This document shows positions 9,131 to 21,195 of a stretch of DNA of 64,000 nucleotides, in pieces. The position numbers and the translations under genes were made by a program. The notes beneath the pieces are model-generated. The model was not told where the DNA came from. It saw only the letters and a list, made by a program, of their open reading frames with translations, and searched no databases. Source of the stretch: Atherix ibis (Eukaryota; Arthropoda; Insecta; Diptera; Athericidae); NCBI GenBank assembly GCA_958298945.1, contig OY282606.1, positions 85,753,696 to 85,817,695 of the forward strand. Direction: 5' to 3'. Each line of letters begins with the position of its first letter. The stretch's first letter is position 1.

Positions 9131-12100
9131 AATGAATTTAATGGTAGGAAAGGAATTAGGTATTAAAAAAAATGATTTTTGTCAAAAAAATTATCTTTTT
9201 TTATTCAATTGCCTCTAATTGAAGTGTGACTCCTTAAAAAGGGAACCGCAACTTGTATTTTGATTTAAAGCGACTTGTTTCTATAATTTTTAACTATATT
9301 GTATAAATTTTTCTTTTAATGAATAACTTAATAAATTCTTCAGATAATATAATTTGATGCAATTTATTTGAATAGAAATTAAATAATGACAATTTCAAGT
9401 AAAGAGATTTTATTAGAAAAAAAAAATGTTGCAAAAACAAAAATCTAGAATGGCGCAAAAAATTTTGCTAAAATTCTAAATAAATTGTGTAAAAAATTAA
9501 CATTATATTAATTATGAATTTTAATTGCATTTGATTTAAATAGGAAAGCAAGTAAATTTTTTTAATGAATTTTTTTGACTTTCTTAAAAATTTTCCTGTA
9601 CTATTAAATATTTTCCTTTCAATTACCTATAATAGATTAGGGGCAAATTATAGTGTTTACATTTTATTTTTTATCACTAACAATTCAAATAATCTTAATA
9701 ATAGTCGATAACCGAAATTGTCTTACTACATAAAATCCTGCAATCCTTTTTCTTAGTTTCAATTTTAAGCATTATTCAATATTTTTTTTTTTTGGTTTAT
9801 TTTCAAAATACAAAATTAAATACGTAAATGCATAGAATTTTACAATGAAAAGATTGCAAACACATTCTTCGAGTATGTAATTTCCTAAATTATGGCATTC
9901 ATACCCGAATAGCTGCTGCTGCTGCTGCTGCTGCTACTCCTTGCATTTATGTAGTATGAAAATTAAGTTTGGTCCCTCCTCCCCTGCTCCATGCAGTTGG
10001 AAAACTCCCCGTGGTGATGTGTTGGCCATGAAACCCATCACACTGGTGACGAGACAGTCGCCAATATTAACCATATGTGCATGTGTATGGGAATATCTGG
10101 TCCACTATGTGCTCCTGCACGATATCAAATGACCGTTGGTGGTAGCGCTGTGTTTCTAGAGTACGAGCAGTGAGACTTTATTAACATCCGCTCACATAGT
10201 CGCATTAAAGTGCGCAGATTTTATGTGCAGATCCACCACTTAAATTGCAGGTGATATTCGCGTCTGCACTCCATCGGCTTTCATCGACGATTGCATCCAC
10301 TTCGGATCATTCAACCTACGTGTACACTCAATGCCTGAGGCTATTGGATTTCGAGTCTATCAGATCGCATCTCGATTTAACACCATCGCCTTCGATGCTT
10401 TGTATCGTGATCATGGCATCCGCGGTCATTTCTCTGTACTATTGACTTCGTTTTCATTCATAAAGCCATGAACAACAGTCCGATAATACTCGTTCACATT
10501 GGGGCGCACTTGTTCCTATACCTTGATCCTCCCACTCCAGGGCTGCGGTGATTTTTAAACTGGTCTGTTTGTACCTTTAGTCGAGACTCATCCACCTCTT
10601 CCGAACATGTAGCGGATGTTATTTCGTCAGCATAAATAGGCATATGTGTGGCAGCATGGTCATCATCGTAGTAATTTACGTGCAATCATCATTATCGCAT
10701 GTGAAGCAAGAGGAACAGCAATAGACGAGTAGCCACAACAGAAGTAATAACAACAACGCCTCAAACAGCAGCAACTACTACAACACAACATGCAACATTC
10801 TTAATGCAATCAAACCTAAAGGAAACAATAAACTGTTCCTTAAGTCTATAACGATACCACGCAGATGGGGAAGGGGGAAGGGGGTTCAAGGGGAAAGATT
10901 ATAATCGTAAATATAGAGTACCGAATCAACAACGGTCAGTTGCAGTGGTCAGACCGATTATTCTCAATCCTTTTTCGATGAATGCCATCAGGCTCCAGGC
11001 TGAAGATGAACCTAAATGTGAAGGTGGAAGCGAAGAATGCAGATTAGTTGGCAAGATGAGTCTGAGGGTGAATTTTTGGAATAAAAGCGACGATGAAAAT
11101 AATGCTGGACTCTAAGAATGGTGAAGAAATTTTCATATAAGGACAGAGCAAGAAGGTAACAAGTATTTCAGGGCGAGGCTTAATAATGAAATTCAGTAAA
11201 AAAAATATTGTAGGAGGACGTACGCATTATTAAAAAATATTCGAGGTGCACTAGAGCTTCGTAAAAAGCCACAACAACAAAAAAAAATTCCGGTTTTACT
11301 CGTAAATAATTATTTTTGTGCAAACTTTATGCAAAAAAATAAATTTAGAAAAATTATTCAAATATTTTGAAACCAGACAAGAATTCTTTAAAAATATTTA
11401 TTATAAACAAAAAAAATATATATTATGACTGCGTAAAAATAACTTACAAAAAAGGGGCTTACGAAAGGGCAACTACTAAACCTGAGTGCATCAGAGTAAA
11501 TTTATCAAAATGGACTACTGGCGTTAATTGAAAATTCTCATCACCTAATAACGTATAATTATCATGAAAGGTTAAATAGCGTTCAATTATAGTTTATAGC
11601 ATATTTAAATTATTTTGTTCACTTAATTTTCAGGGTTTATTTTAAGATCGTCCTTAAGAGACTTATATTATTTGAGAGTATTAAAAAGTGCCTTTACAAG
11701 TTTCACTTAATTTCGGAGGGAGTTTTTTTGCATGATTTTATGAATTTTTTTTACTCAAATTTTAATTGGTGATTTTCTGAAAATTTCGTTTGCGCGAATT
11801 TAACAAAGTTGAAATTTTTTTTTGAACACACTAATATCTTGCCAAATTCTCAATAGATGCAAAGTACAAATCAAAATCCTCCAGAACTGCCTTACCACAA
11901 TGGAGAAGAAAATTAAACGAACGCAAATGTGTCCATGTAACTTTTACTATCAGTCACCATATATCTTAACGACAGTGACTTACCAAAAGGTACTAGAGCT
12001 CGTTATTTAGGACAAAAGTTCCAATAAAAGTCACTTTCGTACAATACACTTTTTTAATGCGGGTATAAGGAAAACTTCTAAGGGTGCTGTAGAAGTTTAC

Positions 12101-12158
12101 CGAACCTTGGAGTGTGTGGGCCTTTTACTCGCTTAAGCCCACCTTTCTCTTCTTTAAA
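9131..12158. other. Unassigned sequence with microsatellite
   Basis: 9131-9900 is AT-rich. 9900-11200 is more GC-balanced, with purine-rich and CAA-rich stretches (near 10700-10800), and 11200-12150 is AT-rich again. No transposon motif or credible exon was found. The middle part could be old unique host DNA. Confidence 0.4.
9912..9935. repeat. (GCT)8 microsatellite
   Basis: Eight uninterrupted GCT units in non-coding sequence. Confidence 0.95.
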
Positions 12159-12160
12159 TA

Positions 12161-12905
12161 CGAGGTCTATTCCAAAAGTATCGCGAATTTCGAATTTCCG
12201 CGGGTTACGTATATTTGATTTTAGATTTTTTTTGTAGCGTTATGTTGGTACTTATGTCTCTCACTTATGCCGATAAGTTCGGCCATTTTACATGTTCAGT
12301 TAATTTTTGACAGCTGCTTTCCTTGCACGTGTTTCGGCTCGTCGTCGATTATTGCCCATTCCAAAAAATGGATTAAAGAATCTGTTTCGGGAACAAGAAA
12401 AAGTCACAGGGGGCCAGTTCTGGGGAATACGGTGGATGCAGCATTATTAGTGTTTTATTTTTGGCCAATAATTCGCGCACAAGCAACGATGCGTGAGCAG
12501 GGGCGTTATCATGGTGCAAAAGCCAATTTTTGTTCTTCCACAAATCCGGGCGTTTCTGGCGAATTGTTTAGCGCAACTTACGCATAACTTGCAGGTAATA
12601 TTCCTTGTTGACCGTTCTACCCTGTGGAAAGAACTCATGATGCACTATGCCCCTGCAATCGAAGAAAACTGTAAGCAAAACCTTCACATTCGACCGAACT
12701 TGGCGCGCTTTTTTCTGTCTTGGCTCGTGCGGCAGTTTCCATTGCGATGATTGAGCTTTGGTTTCCACGTCATAATAATAAACCTCTGGAGCAAATTTGG
12801 GTCATCGCGGACAGAGTCCAACAGCTCCTTAGCAATGTTAACGCGATGCTGATTTTGGTCGAAAATGGCCAAAAATCGAAGACGAGCCAAAACACATGCC
12901 CGAAA
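12161..12905. mobile_element. GVQW3-type mariner, fold-back deletion derivative
   Basis: Starts after TA with the family TIR (CGAGGTCTATTCCAAAAGTA) in plus orientation and continues through the 5' region to ATGGATTAAAGAATC. At about 12385 it switches strand (TTCGGGAACAAGAAAAAG) and reads the transposase in reverse to about 12905. The minus-strand frame shows LWKNKN-like, NVKVLLTVFFDCRG, KLPHEPR and IAKELLDSVRDDPNLLQR. The far end is truncated with no TIR. The strand-switch junction equals the one at about 45890 in the 45207-46066 copy. Confidence 0.85.
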
Positions 12906-12987
12906 ATCTTCGTCAGAAATCAAACGTCGATACGTGGGGAATGTCTTATTATTCCATTCCACTTAACCATATCAGGAATTGGGTGAT

Positions 12988-13610
12988 AACGCCCATCTTC
13001 CGTTAGTCAATACAATCGATTATTGTTGTCACCTCATAACTAGCCGATTCCTTTCCTTCTTATTAACAGTAAACCGATGGATTTATTTTTAGCAATCTCA
13101 TCCACCAAAAGACCAATTGGCAAACCTTCACCTACAATATATGACCTTATGGACTAAAACTCTGGGGCTCCCGTCAAATGCAATCCTTTTAACGAAAAAA
13201 TATATGATCCGCCGGTAAAAATGGGCCATATTGCGATGTCGTCGAATGCAATTCTTTTAAGAAAAAAATATATGATCCGCCGGTAAAAATGGGCCATATT
13301 GAATAATCATTCAGCTAAAATAGAGTTATGTAGATATGCCCTGAAGTATCAATATGAGATGACTCATTTTGTTTCTTTGGCCATGTCAAAAATTAGGTAG
13401 AGCGTCAATCTTCCTTTAGTCAATAGATCCCATTGTTGTTACCATCTCGAAACTGTTCACTTTCATTCCTCCTTAATAACAATGCACCGATGGATTTTTT
13501 TGATTGCCCATCCTCAATAATAGATCTTAGCCTTCTCATCTACCAAAAGACCAATTGGCCTACCTTAACCAATATGAACTTACAGAATATAACTCCGGGG
13601 CTCTACTAAG
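12988..13610. repeat. Diverged local direct duplication
   Basis: About 180 bp at 12988-13171 recurs in diverged form at 13396-13610. Shared anchors include CACCAAAAGACCAATTGG / TACCAAAAGACCAATTGG, ACCGATGGATTT and CTC(T/C)GGGGCTC. The origin of the sequence is unknown. Confidence 0.75.
13172..13300. repeat. 61-bp tandem duplication
   Basis: 13172-13232 and 13240-13300 are nearly identical (ATGATCCGCCGGTAAAAATG in both), with period 68. It lies between the two arms of the larger duplication. Confidence 0.9.
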
Positions 13611-13869
13611 CCTTTCTACTCCCGACGTTCAAATTAAGCCTTATATTTCGTGAAATTGTTTGTCATCCATTTTATATTTGTAATATTCCTAGCCATCGCA
13701 ACCTTAAAAACTCATTCTTTTTTTGAGATATACCTGTGACCCTACATAAAAAGTTTCATTCCTGTCTCAGCGCATCTAAAATTATTTTCGGAAATAGTTA
13801 ATCTGTTTGAGTGGGGGAATTTTTCCACAACTTTAGAAGAGGCAATGACTGGTGCTACTACTAAAAAGA

Positions 13870-15400
13870 AAGGACACCACTTGGAGATCCTTAGTCAAAT
13901 CGTCCAATTTGTCTTCTGGACCCGGCGGATAAAATCCTCAAACAAATTCTATGCAATCGATTGGAGAATTCACTGAGGAGCAGAGGAGCTTAACTGCAGA
14001 CCAATTTGGTTTCAGGAGGACACGCTCTACCTTGGATCCTATTGATTTGATCGATGACAGAGTGCGTAAGGCTATGCACGGCAAAAATTGGAAAAGGGGC
14101 TCTATAAAGTACAACGCTACTATTACCCTTGATGTGACAAAGGCCTTCAACTTGGTGAGATGGGATCGTATCGTTAACACCCTGCACTGAATGGCTGTTC
14201 CAGAGTACATTGCCGGGATAATAGAAGACTACCTAAGTAGTAGAATTCTGCTGTACTGGACGAGTGATGGAGAGAGATTATACAAGATCACGAGAGGGAC
14301 CCACAGAGCTCTATTCTGAGCCTTCTGCTGTGGAACGCTCTGTATGATGGTATTCTCAGGCTCTATATCACAGAGGAGGCAAGAATCATTGCATTCTCTG
14401 ATGATGTTACTGCGGTCATAGGGGCCAACTGTATGGAAGACACAGAACTGATCTGCATGTAGGCTTAGCGAACATGAGGTGATCTCAGGACCATCTTTAA
14501 AGTACCTGGGGGTGATGATTGATGCAATGCTGCGGTATCATGAGCACCTTCAGTACCTTCTGAGCACCTTCTGGCGCGCTTAAGGTGAAATATTGGGGAA
14601 CCCAGGCAGAGCAGAAGGACTCTCTTAGCAATCCTGGTCGGGTCAATCCTACTGTATGCTGTGCCAATTTGTGCGCATGGACTGATTAGAGCAACCTACA
14701 TATGTCAAGTTGTCTCAGTTTAGCGTAGGAGTATATTGAGGGTAGCCTGCGCATTAAGAACAGTGTCAAACGAGGCTATTTGCATTGTGGTCCGAATGAT
14801 CCTGATCGAGATATTGGTAGATGAGCGGCAGAGGTTATACCGCCTAAGAGGTCTGCATGACGCTGCGCCGCCATCGGAGACTTGTACGGAGAAGAAAAAT
14901 GCTCATGATGGCATATAGACTCAGCGTTTCATCTCGGCGATGGATCCGTTGATAGGTTCACCAAATGGTGATGTTGGTAAGTATCTATCCAAATTTTCGA
15001 TGGACCACGGATGTTTCCAGGCTTAGCAATTCCGCTTTAACTGGGAATCAAGCCCAATGTGCTATTATTCCGACGAAATGGTACAGAGCGCGGAGCCTGT
15101 ATTTTTCTACTACGCCCGATTCAATACGGTCGAGAAGAGGCTCAGAAGTGTGCTGGCATACCCCTAATACCGGAGAATGTAGAGTGGCCCTAATGTTGGA
15201 CTCGAGGACGTCTTGGGAGGCTGTTGAAGTCCTTGCGACCGGTTGAGCGTGTCAATTCTCTGCCCCACGAAGAAATGCCTGATGGCGGTTCCGTAGGGAT
15301 ATAAGGAAATATGACCAATTAAAGTGATTCTAGTAGGTTAAAGTCATATACTTTGTCTTTCAATGATATCCACCTTACTATAACAAAATAAAATCCACAA
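13870..15400 (+). pseudogene. R1-clade non-LTR retrotransposon, 3' half, decayed
   Basis: Plus-strand translation in changing frames: RPICLLDPADKIL (about 13900), QFGFRRTRSTLDPIDLI (13998-14050), ITLDVTKAFNLVRWD (about 14120-14170), MAVPEYIAGIIEDYL (about 14190), FSDD at 14394-14405 for the catalytic FADD, then CALRTVSNEAI (14740-14770) and a C-terminal HGCF region near 15000. This order is that of R1-clade RT plus C-terminal domain. It ends in a 3' UTR (TTGTCTTTCAATGATATCCA) also seen in reverse at 20940 and 39750. No 28S rDNA is present. Many stops. Confidence 0.88.
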
Positions 15401-16725
15401 AAGGACTTTTTTGCGCAAACAAAACTTAATTTTTTTTTTCATATGAAGAAATCAATCATTGCCACCTGCTCCTCTATTCGACACGATCTAAATATGTCGT
15501 TTTTAATAAATTTTACCATCACCTCAGTCATTTGTTATCCTCTGGACTGTTAATTGATAGTGAACGCATTATTTTATTGAACTAAGGTGCATGTAACACA
15601 CTTCACTTGTCGAATTGACCTTGTCTGAGGGAAAGATTTAAGGGATGTCCCTTGGAAACGGTATGGCCGCAATTAGTACAACATCTACCAGCATTCGTGT
15701 ACCTGTCACCCATCAATAGAATAAAAAAAAAATTAATAAAACAAAATTCACTCGTTTAATCGATGTCATCTGATGTGAAGAGACGACAGACTATTGCGGC
15801 TAGGGAATCTTTCCAATGAGAAGCAGCCTGCGACAAAAGACCTTTTGATGAATGCGGACTAATTATCGACTGAACCTGGCGGCCTGGCGATGGCGACACA
15901 ACTTGACAGAATATTTACAGTTACAACCCCACCTGAACAGAACCTTAACTTATTCACTTATACGCAATGAAGGTGTACTAAGTTCAGCCGCAGTTTGCTT
16001 GTAACATTGTAAATTTTTGGCTCTTGTACCTGAGTTGGTCTTGCGCCAACGGAATACAAAACTGGAAGTCCTTCGACAACAACGGCTATAAATTCAAAAA
16101 CTGTCGGTGACAATTTTTCTGTTCTCTTGTAAATTTTCAAAAGTTTTCTTCTGTTTTCTGTTTTTTTTCTTCTTCGATATTTTAAACTGTGGACCTCCTA
16201 CTTTTTTTTTTGGTATTCATAACAGATCTTACCATTTCTTGATGACTTCACTTGTTGCGGTTTTACTACCTTTCATTATTATTTTGTTTATAATAAATGT
16301 AATTTTTTCTCTTTCATTTTCAGCACACCATCATTTTAAAGTATTCTAACTTACGTTGACTGTGCGAGGTACTATTTGAATTTATTTATATTTTTTTAAG
16401 TTAGTTTTCTTCAGGTGCAGTAAATAATTTGTAACCGACCAAGTTGCTGGTCTTCAGACAGACATCATGAATGCAGTTACGATTGTATAACTCGTAGGTG
16501 TATTCAAGGTGTACGGACATACTCCGTCCCACTGATTTATTTATTGAGACGGCGTGATCTGTCAACGCATTGTTCGCACCAGACAAATTTTGAATTATTG
16601 ACTTGTTACTATAATTTGCATACAACTCACGCACAACGTACGAGCAAATTGTACTTACAAGAGTGCATTACAGCAGAAATTGTGAAAATATTCAATAAAA
16701 AATCTCTTGTGCTGCACTTTTTTTT
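15401..16725. other. Unassigned sequence
   Basis: No motif or repeat partner recognised. Short open frames (minus 15958-16140 and 16401-16634) lack any feature that separates them from chance. Confidence 0.4.
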
Positions 16726-17729
16726 TTAACTACAACTTTGAAAGTTATCCACTACTTTTTGCCATCTTTCTGGTAATGCTCGGATACCGCGTCGAAAAAA
16801 TTCTTCTTCTTTAGATTCGATGAAAGAATCGATCCAATTTTTGGTCATTTCGTAGTTATCGAAGTGCTGCTCTGACAAGCCATGCGCCATGGATCGAAAC
16901 AAATGATAATCAAATGGGGCAATGTCTGGTGAATATGGCGGGTGAGGCAGAACTTCCCATTTCAGCGTAATTAAATAAGTTTTCACGACTTTTGCAACAT
17001 GGGGTCTTGCATTGTCGTGGAGCAAAATTACTTTGTCGTGTCGATCTTTATATTGCGGCCGCTTTTCTCGTTATGCTCTGTTCAAACGCATCAATTGTCG
17101 TCTGTATCGTCCCCAGTGATGGTTTCACCCAGCTGATCCCACCAAATACACAGATAGATCTTCTTTCCATGAATATTCGATCTGGGGGACGATGTCGATT
17201 CATGACCGGGCAAGCCCCACGATTTTTTGCGTTTGGGATTGTCGTAGAGTACCTACTTCTTGTCACCAGTGACGATTCGATGCAGAAATCCCTTCCTTGC
17301 CTGCCGTTGGAGAAGAATCTCACAGGTGACTAAACGCCGTTCGACGTCCCTTGGCTTCAACTCACGTGGAACCCACGTTCCCTGTTTTTGTACCATTCCT
17401 ATGGCTTTCAGGCGTTTTCCGACCGTCGAAAAGTCGACTCCAAGGGATGTGGACAATTCCCGGAGTGTTTGGCATGGGTTTTCATCGAGCAACGTCACCA
17501 AATTTTTATTTTCGAACTTTTTCAGCTGTCCGGGACGTTCCATGTCTTCCAAATCAAAATTTCCATTTTAAAACCGCGCAAACCACTTTCTGCAAGTTTG
17601 CTCAGCAACAGCATGTTCGCCGTAGACATCCACTAAAATACGATGACTTTCCGCGGCACTTTTCTTCATGTTGAAGTAATGGAGTAATACTCCCCGCAAA
17701 ATCGATATTTCAGGCACGAACTTCGACAT
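16726..17729 (-). pseudogene. mariner transposase, mellifera-like lineage, broken
   Basis: Minus strand from ATG at 17729 (SKFVPEISILRG...KKSAAESHR) to the stop at 16726. A frame change near 17555 leads to LKKFENKNLVTLLDENP, WVPRELKPRDVERR and FLHRIVTGD (first Asp, followed by KK instead of EKW). The middle third is out of frame and rearranged. It resumes at MLHDNARPHVAKVV (second Asp, about 17020), YSPDIAPFDYHLF (third Asp) and LPERWQKVVD. About 1004 nt is close to full length. The nearest mariner subfamily appears to be mellifera or a neighbour. No TIR pair could be identified at the edges. Confidence 0.85.
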
Positions 17730-18685
17730 GTTTGACACTGCACAACAAGTGCTACTGACACTATAACAAAATGTCATATAGTGGAAAAGTTGCGTTTTGT
17801 CAGTAGCGTCTGGGAGAATATTTACTTTTGTAAGTGTGACTTTGGATACCTGATAAATAAATACAGTAGTAAATTTAGAAACAGATTGGCTTTTTCGAAT
17901 TATCCGGAAAATTTATTTAAAAAAAATCTCTTTTCAATTTATGCACTGAGTAAAAGTCAGATGATATGACACCCTCACTAAGCCAACTCCACTTTTAATA
18001 AGTCTTTTACCCAAAAATTTTACTCAATCTGACATTAAGAACGTGATCCATGAAAATCTGAATTATGATTCAATAAAAAAACACCTACCAGCCTAAAACA
18101 AATCCCAACAGCAAAAATATTGAAGTTTTAAAAAACTTCAGTATTTTTGAATACTCTAGAAATTTTCTATAATTAAAATAATCCTGAAACCAAACAAACC
18201 AGTAAGTCTACTCAAGTTGTTAATCCTTGGAAAAATCTTTGAAAAACTCATCCCTTCATGATGCCAAAATTATTCCCTGATAGTTTGTGTGTGTGTGTGT
18301 GCATTCCTGGACTGCCATATGAACTTAAGAGCTTTCCTCTCTCTCTCTCTCTCTCCCCGCATAATTTATTATTGTTAAATCATACCTTTACTAACATCAT
18401 TTCTAAGTTAATGATGTTAATGATACCTGTAGCAAAAATTCCCCCTTTAAAGTTGGTATTCCTCAAGGCAGTATTCTTGAACCACTTCTTCATACTCTAT
18501 ATATTGGGTTGATGCGAAAGTTATGACCGTTTTTAATGATCATAGTTAAAAAATTTTTTTTTCAGAAATGATGAATAGTATCTTTTTTTAAATAATTTTA
18601 TTGTATAAAGGATGCTTTCCCTCTACTTTTTATTCAGTTTTAGCCTGGCCAGAGTACAGTGAAGAGCCCTTGTATTTTTTTCAAA

Positions 18686-19786
18686 ATGTCGGTCGATAAA
18701 GTGCATTTACGTTATTGTTTACTTTATGAATTCCGTAAAGACAATACCGCGAGTGTGGCAACCAAAAACATTTGCGATTTGTATGGAGCAGATGTCATCA
18801 AAGTTCGACAGGTACGGAGATGGTTTACAAAATTCCGATCTGGGGATTTTTCACTAATTGATAAACCACGTACCGGGCGGCCATTGAAGTCTGATGACGA
18901 CAAGTTAGAAGTCATAATTGACACCAATCTACGTCTAACCACCAGGGAGATCGAGTCGATGATGGGAGTCAACCAAACAACCGTATTAAGACATTTGAAG
19001 CGTATGGGGATGGTTTCCCGGTACGAAACGTGTTTCAACGTGCGTTGCTTTGAGTGCGAGACAAAAACATGAACCTTTTTTGCATCGTTTGGTAACGAGA
19101 GATGAGAAATGGGTCGTGTACAACAACGTGACAAGCATAAGACATTGGCCTATACCTGGGCAAGCCCCATTAACCACTTCGAAAGCCGAAATCCATCAAA
19201 AAAAAGTTATGCTTTGTGTTTGGTGGGATTGTAAGGGTATTATTTATTTTGAACTCTTGGAACGCAATCAGACAATTACAGCAGAACGATATTGTCAGCA
19301 ATTATCCAAATTGAACATCGCCCTTCAAAAGGATAGACCAGAATTGGTAAACAGAAAAGGGGTAGTGTTTCATCACGGCAACGCGCGACTACATGTGGTT
19401 ATGCATCCACCGTATTCTCCAGATCTTGCTCCTTCCGATTTACATTTATTCCGATCACTGCAAAATTTTTTAAATGATAAAAAATTTGATACAATAGAGC
19501 AGGTAAAAACATCCCTTTCTACATATTTCGCATCAAAATCCACGGAATTTTACACAAAGGGTATTAATAAGTTGATAGAATTTTACACAAAGGGTATTAA
19601 TAAGTACTTTCCCTTGCTGGGCGTGGTACATCTTGCCACAGGGTAGAACGGTCAATAAGGAATATTAAATGATAAAAAATTTGATACAATAGAGCAGGTA
19701 AAAACATCCCTTACTACATTTTTCGCATCAAAATCCACGGAATTTTACACAAAGGGTATTAATAAGTTGATAGAAAGATAGGAGAA
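18686..19786 (+). pseudogene. cecropia-like mariner transposase, broken
   Basis: ATG at 18686 (SVDKVHLRYCLLYEFRK). The HTH region has SGDFSLIDKPRTGRP and LRHLKRMGMVS. A deletion with frameshift near 19035 removes the WVPHEL segment. The frame reopens at QKHEPFLHRLVTRDEKW (first Asp), VMLCVWWD and RKGVVFHHGNAR, where the second catalytic Asp is Gly (HDN to HGN). A further deletion removes about 15 residues before VMHPPYSPDLAPSD (third Asp). The C-terminus is scrambled by the 19470-19775 duplication. Confidence 0.9.
19470..19775. repeat. 110-bp direct duplication flanking a 49-bp foreign patch
   Basis: About 110 bp (AATGATAAAAAATTTGATAC to AATAAGTTGATAGAA) occurs at 19472-19580 and again at about 19666-19775. 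Between them are a second short copy of the arm end (TTTTACACAAAGGGTATTAA at 19581-19600) and a 49-bp segment (19619-19667). That segment is identical to 24936-24984 in the GVQW3-type mariner. Confidence 0.9.
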
Positions 19787-20559
19787 GGTTATAAGAACGG
19801 ATGGAAATTATATATTGTAATTGATTAAATAAATAATACAAATCTAAAAAAAATTGTTTAATTGTATATGTAAAAAATGGTCATAACTTTTGCATCAATC
19901 CGATATTTTCGTCATTCCAATTAACCTATGCTGATGAAACCGCTATTATTGCTTCCTATTCAATTGCAGATCAGTTCTTCTAGTAATTAAAAATCCCTTA
20001 TCCAAAATCACCAAAGCTGGGTTGTGCGGAAGAAAGTGAAGGCAAATGAGCAGAAGAGTATTTATGGTACCTTCTACCACTACCAAAAGCCACCAATTGA
20101 TAGTACACTCTATGTTCGTAACAAAGTTATCCATCGTGACTGTAATATTCCCTTCATGAATGATTTTATCGTTTCTCGTTATAAAAAGTTCCATTACCGT
20201 TTATCAATCCACTGTAATCCTCTTGTAAAAATAACTCCTCTGTTACTTTCCCTATAAAAAATCATTGTTGCTTAAAGAGAAATTTTTGTAGATTGAAGCA
20301 GGAATATTAGTTAAAACGAATACTCGATATCGGAAGGTTGATGCCCAAAAGATAAAAATTGCAAGGTTGCTTAGGCTAGGACACAACATGTGAATGAATG
20401 AGTTGGTTGACAATCAAGAAGTAGATCGCCTTTTAAAGTGGTCAAACAGATCGCCATCATTTAAGGACTTGGAAAAACTTTTCGTTTTTTATAAATGCAG
20501 GTAATTAGATTTTTCGAAGTGCCACCATAAACTAAAGGTTTCCAACTGTAATATCAACG

Positions 20560-20921
20560 CATTTCCTCAGCATCAGTTTGGTTTTAGAGCCGAGCATTCT
20601 ACTATGCAGCATTAAGTCCTACCCTCTGATTATTTTCACGCCCTAAAATGCTATAGCTCAGACCGAAATATTCAGATAGCTGAAAATATTGAGCGTTCTG
20701 ACATTTATGCTATCTCCGGCGGTGTTTCTCAGGGAAGTATCTTAAGTCCAATCCTTTACAATATTCATACTCATGATATTCCTTGTCACAATGCTATCCT
20801 TACCGCAATATGTGCTGACGATACAACCATTCTTACACATCACAAAGATCCTTTCACAGCCATCAATATCCTATAGACCCACATCTACTCCTTAGAAACC
20901 TGGTTAAGAATATGGAGAAAC
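20560..20921 (+). pseudogene. Second Jockey RT fragment
   Basis: Plus-strand motifs FPQHQFGFRAEHST (20564-20605), ISGGVSQGSILSPILYNIHTHDIP (about 20713-20785; Ser replaces Pro in GVPQGS), CADDTTILTHHKDP (catalytic YADD as CADD, about 20815) and LETWLRIWR (about 20895). The palm segment between the first two is deleted. The fragment stops at the T-run of an inserted R1 tail. Confidence 0.85.
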
Positions 20922-21195
20922 TTTTTTTTTGTTATTGTTATAGTAAGGTGGAAATCATCGAAAGACAAACTGTGGGACTTTAACTCACTAAAAGCACGTT
21001 CTTTGGTTATATTTCTATATCTTCCCATGGAACCGCAGTCAGGCATTAATTCATGGGGTATCGATTGATTGTTATCAACAATCGATTGAAGGAACTCGCC
21101 AGCACCCTTCTCTACCACATCTCTTTCCTCTTGGAATAGGGTGCAATAAAAGAATATGTATTCCGCGCTCTCCACCATCCCGTCCAAGAGTGATT
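20922..21195 (-). mobile_element. 5'-truncated R1 3' end inserted in Jockey
   Basis: Begins with a T-run (poly-A on the minus strand) and the R1 3' UTR (ATAGTAAGGTGGAAATCATC), then the C-terminal coding end: minus strand DGMVESAEYIFFYCTLFQEERDVV. Only about 270 bp is present, as expected for target-primed reverse transcription with 5' truncation. It matches the 3' ends at 15330 (plus) and 39740 (minus). Confidence 0.85.

Larger units (their letters stand above)
18504..19903 (+). mobile_element. cecropia-like mariner inside Jockey
   Basis: TIRs TTGGGTTGATGCGAAAGT (18504) and, inverted, TCGGATTGATGCAAAAGT (to 19903) continue into matching GTTATGACC. The element is flanked by TA on both sides (18502-18503, 19904-19905). 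TIR and protein resemble the cecropia group (Hsmar1-like) more than the other lineages here. Length is 1400 bp, over the usual 1.3 kb, because of an internal duplication and insertion near the 3' end. Confidence 0.9.
17990..20257 (+). mobile_element. Jockey-clade retrotransposon split by a mariner
   Basis: Before the mariner: IIKIILKPNKP and LLILGKIFEKLI (18170-18250), microsatellite-rich filler (TG run 18286-18301, CT run 18337-18355), then VGIPQGSILEPLLHTLY (18452-18502). After it: TYADETAIIAS (19924-19956) and the Jockey C-terminus YVRNKVIHRDCNIP...RLSIHCNPLV, ending at the stop at 20257. The mariner at 18504-19903 lies exactly between the GxPQGS and YADD boxes, which are adjacent in an uninterrupted RT. 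Internal deletions and a D to E change in YADD (YADE) show decay. Confidence 0.9.

Noticed and set aside
18258..18512. 84-codon frame with TG and CT runs
   Set aside because: It is formed by microsatellites inside the Jockey remnant. Only its overlap with the GIPQGS segment is meaningful, and that is in another frame.
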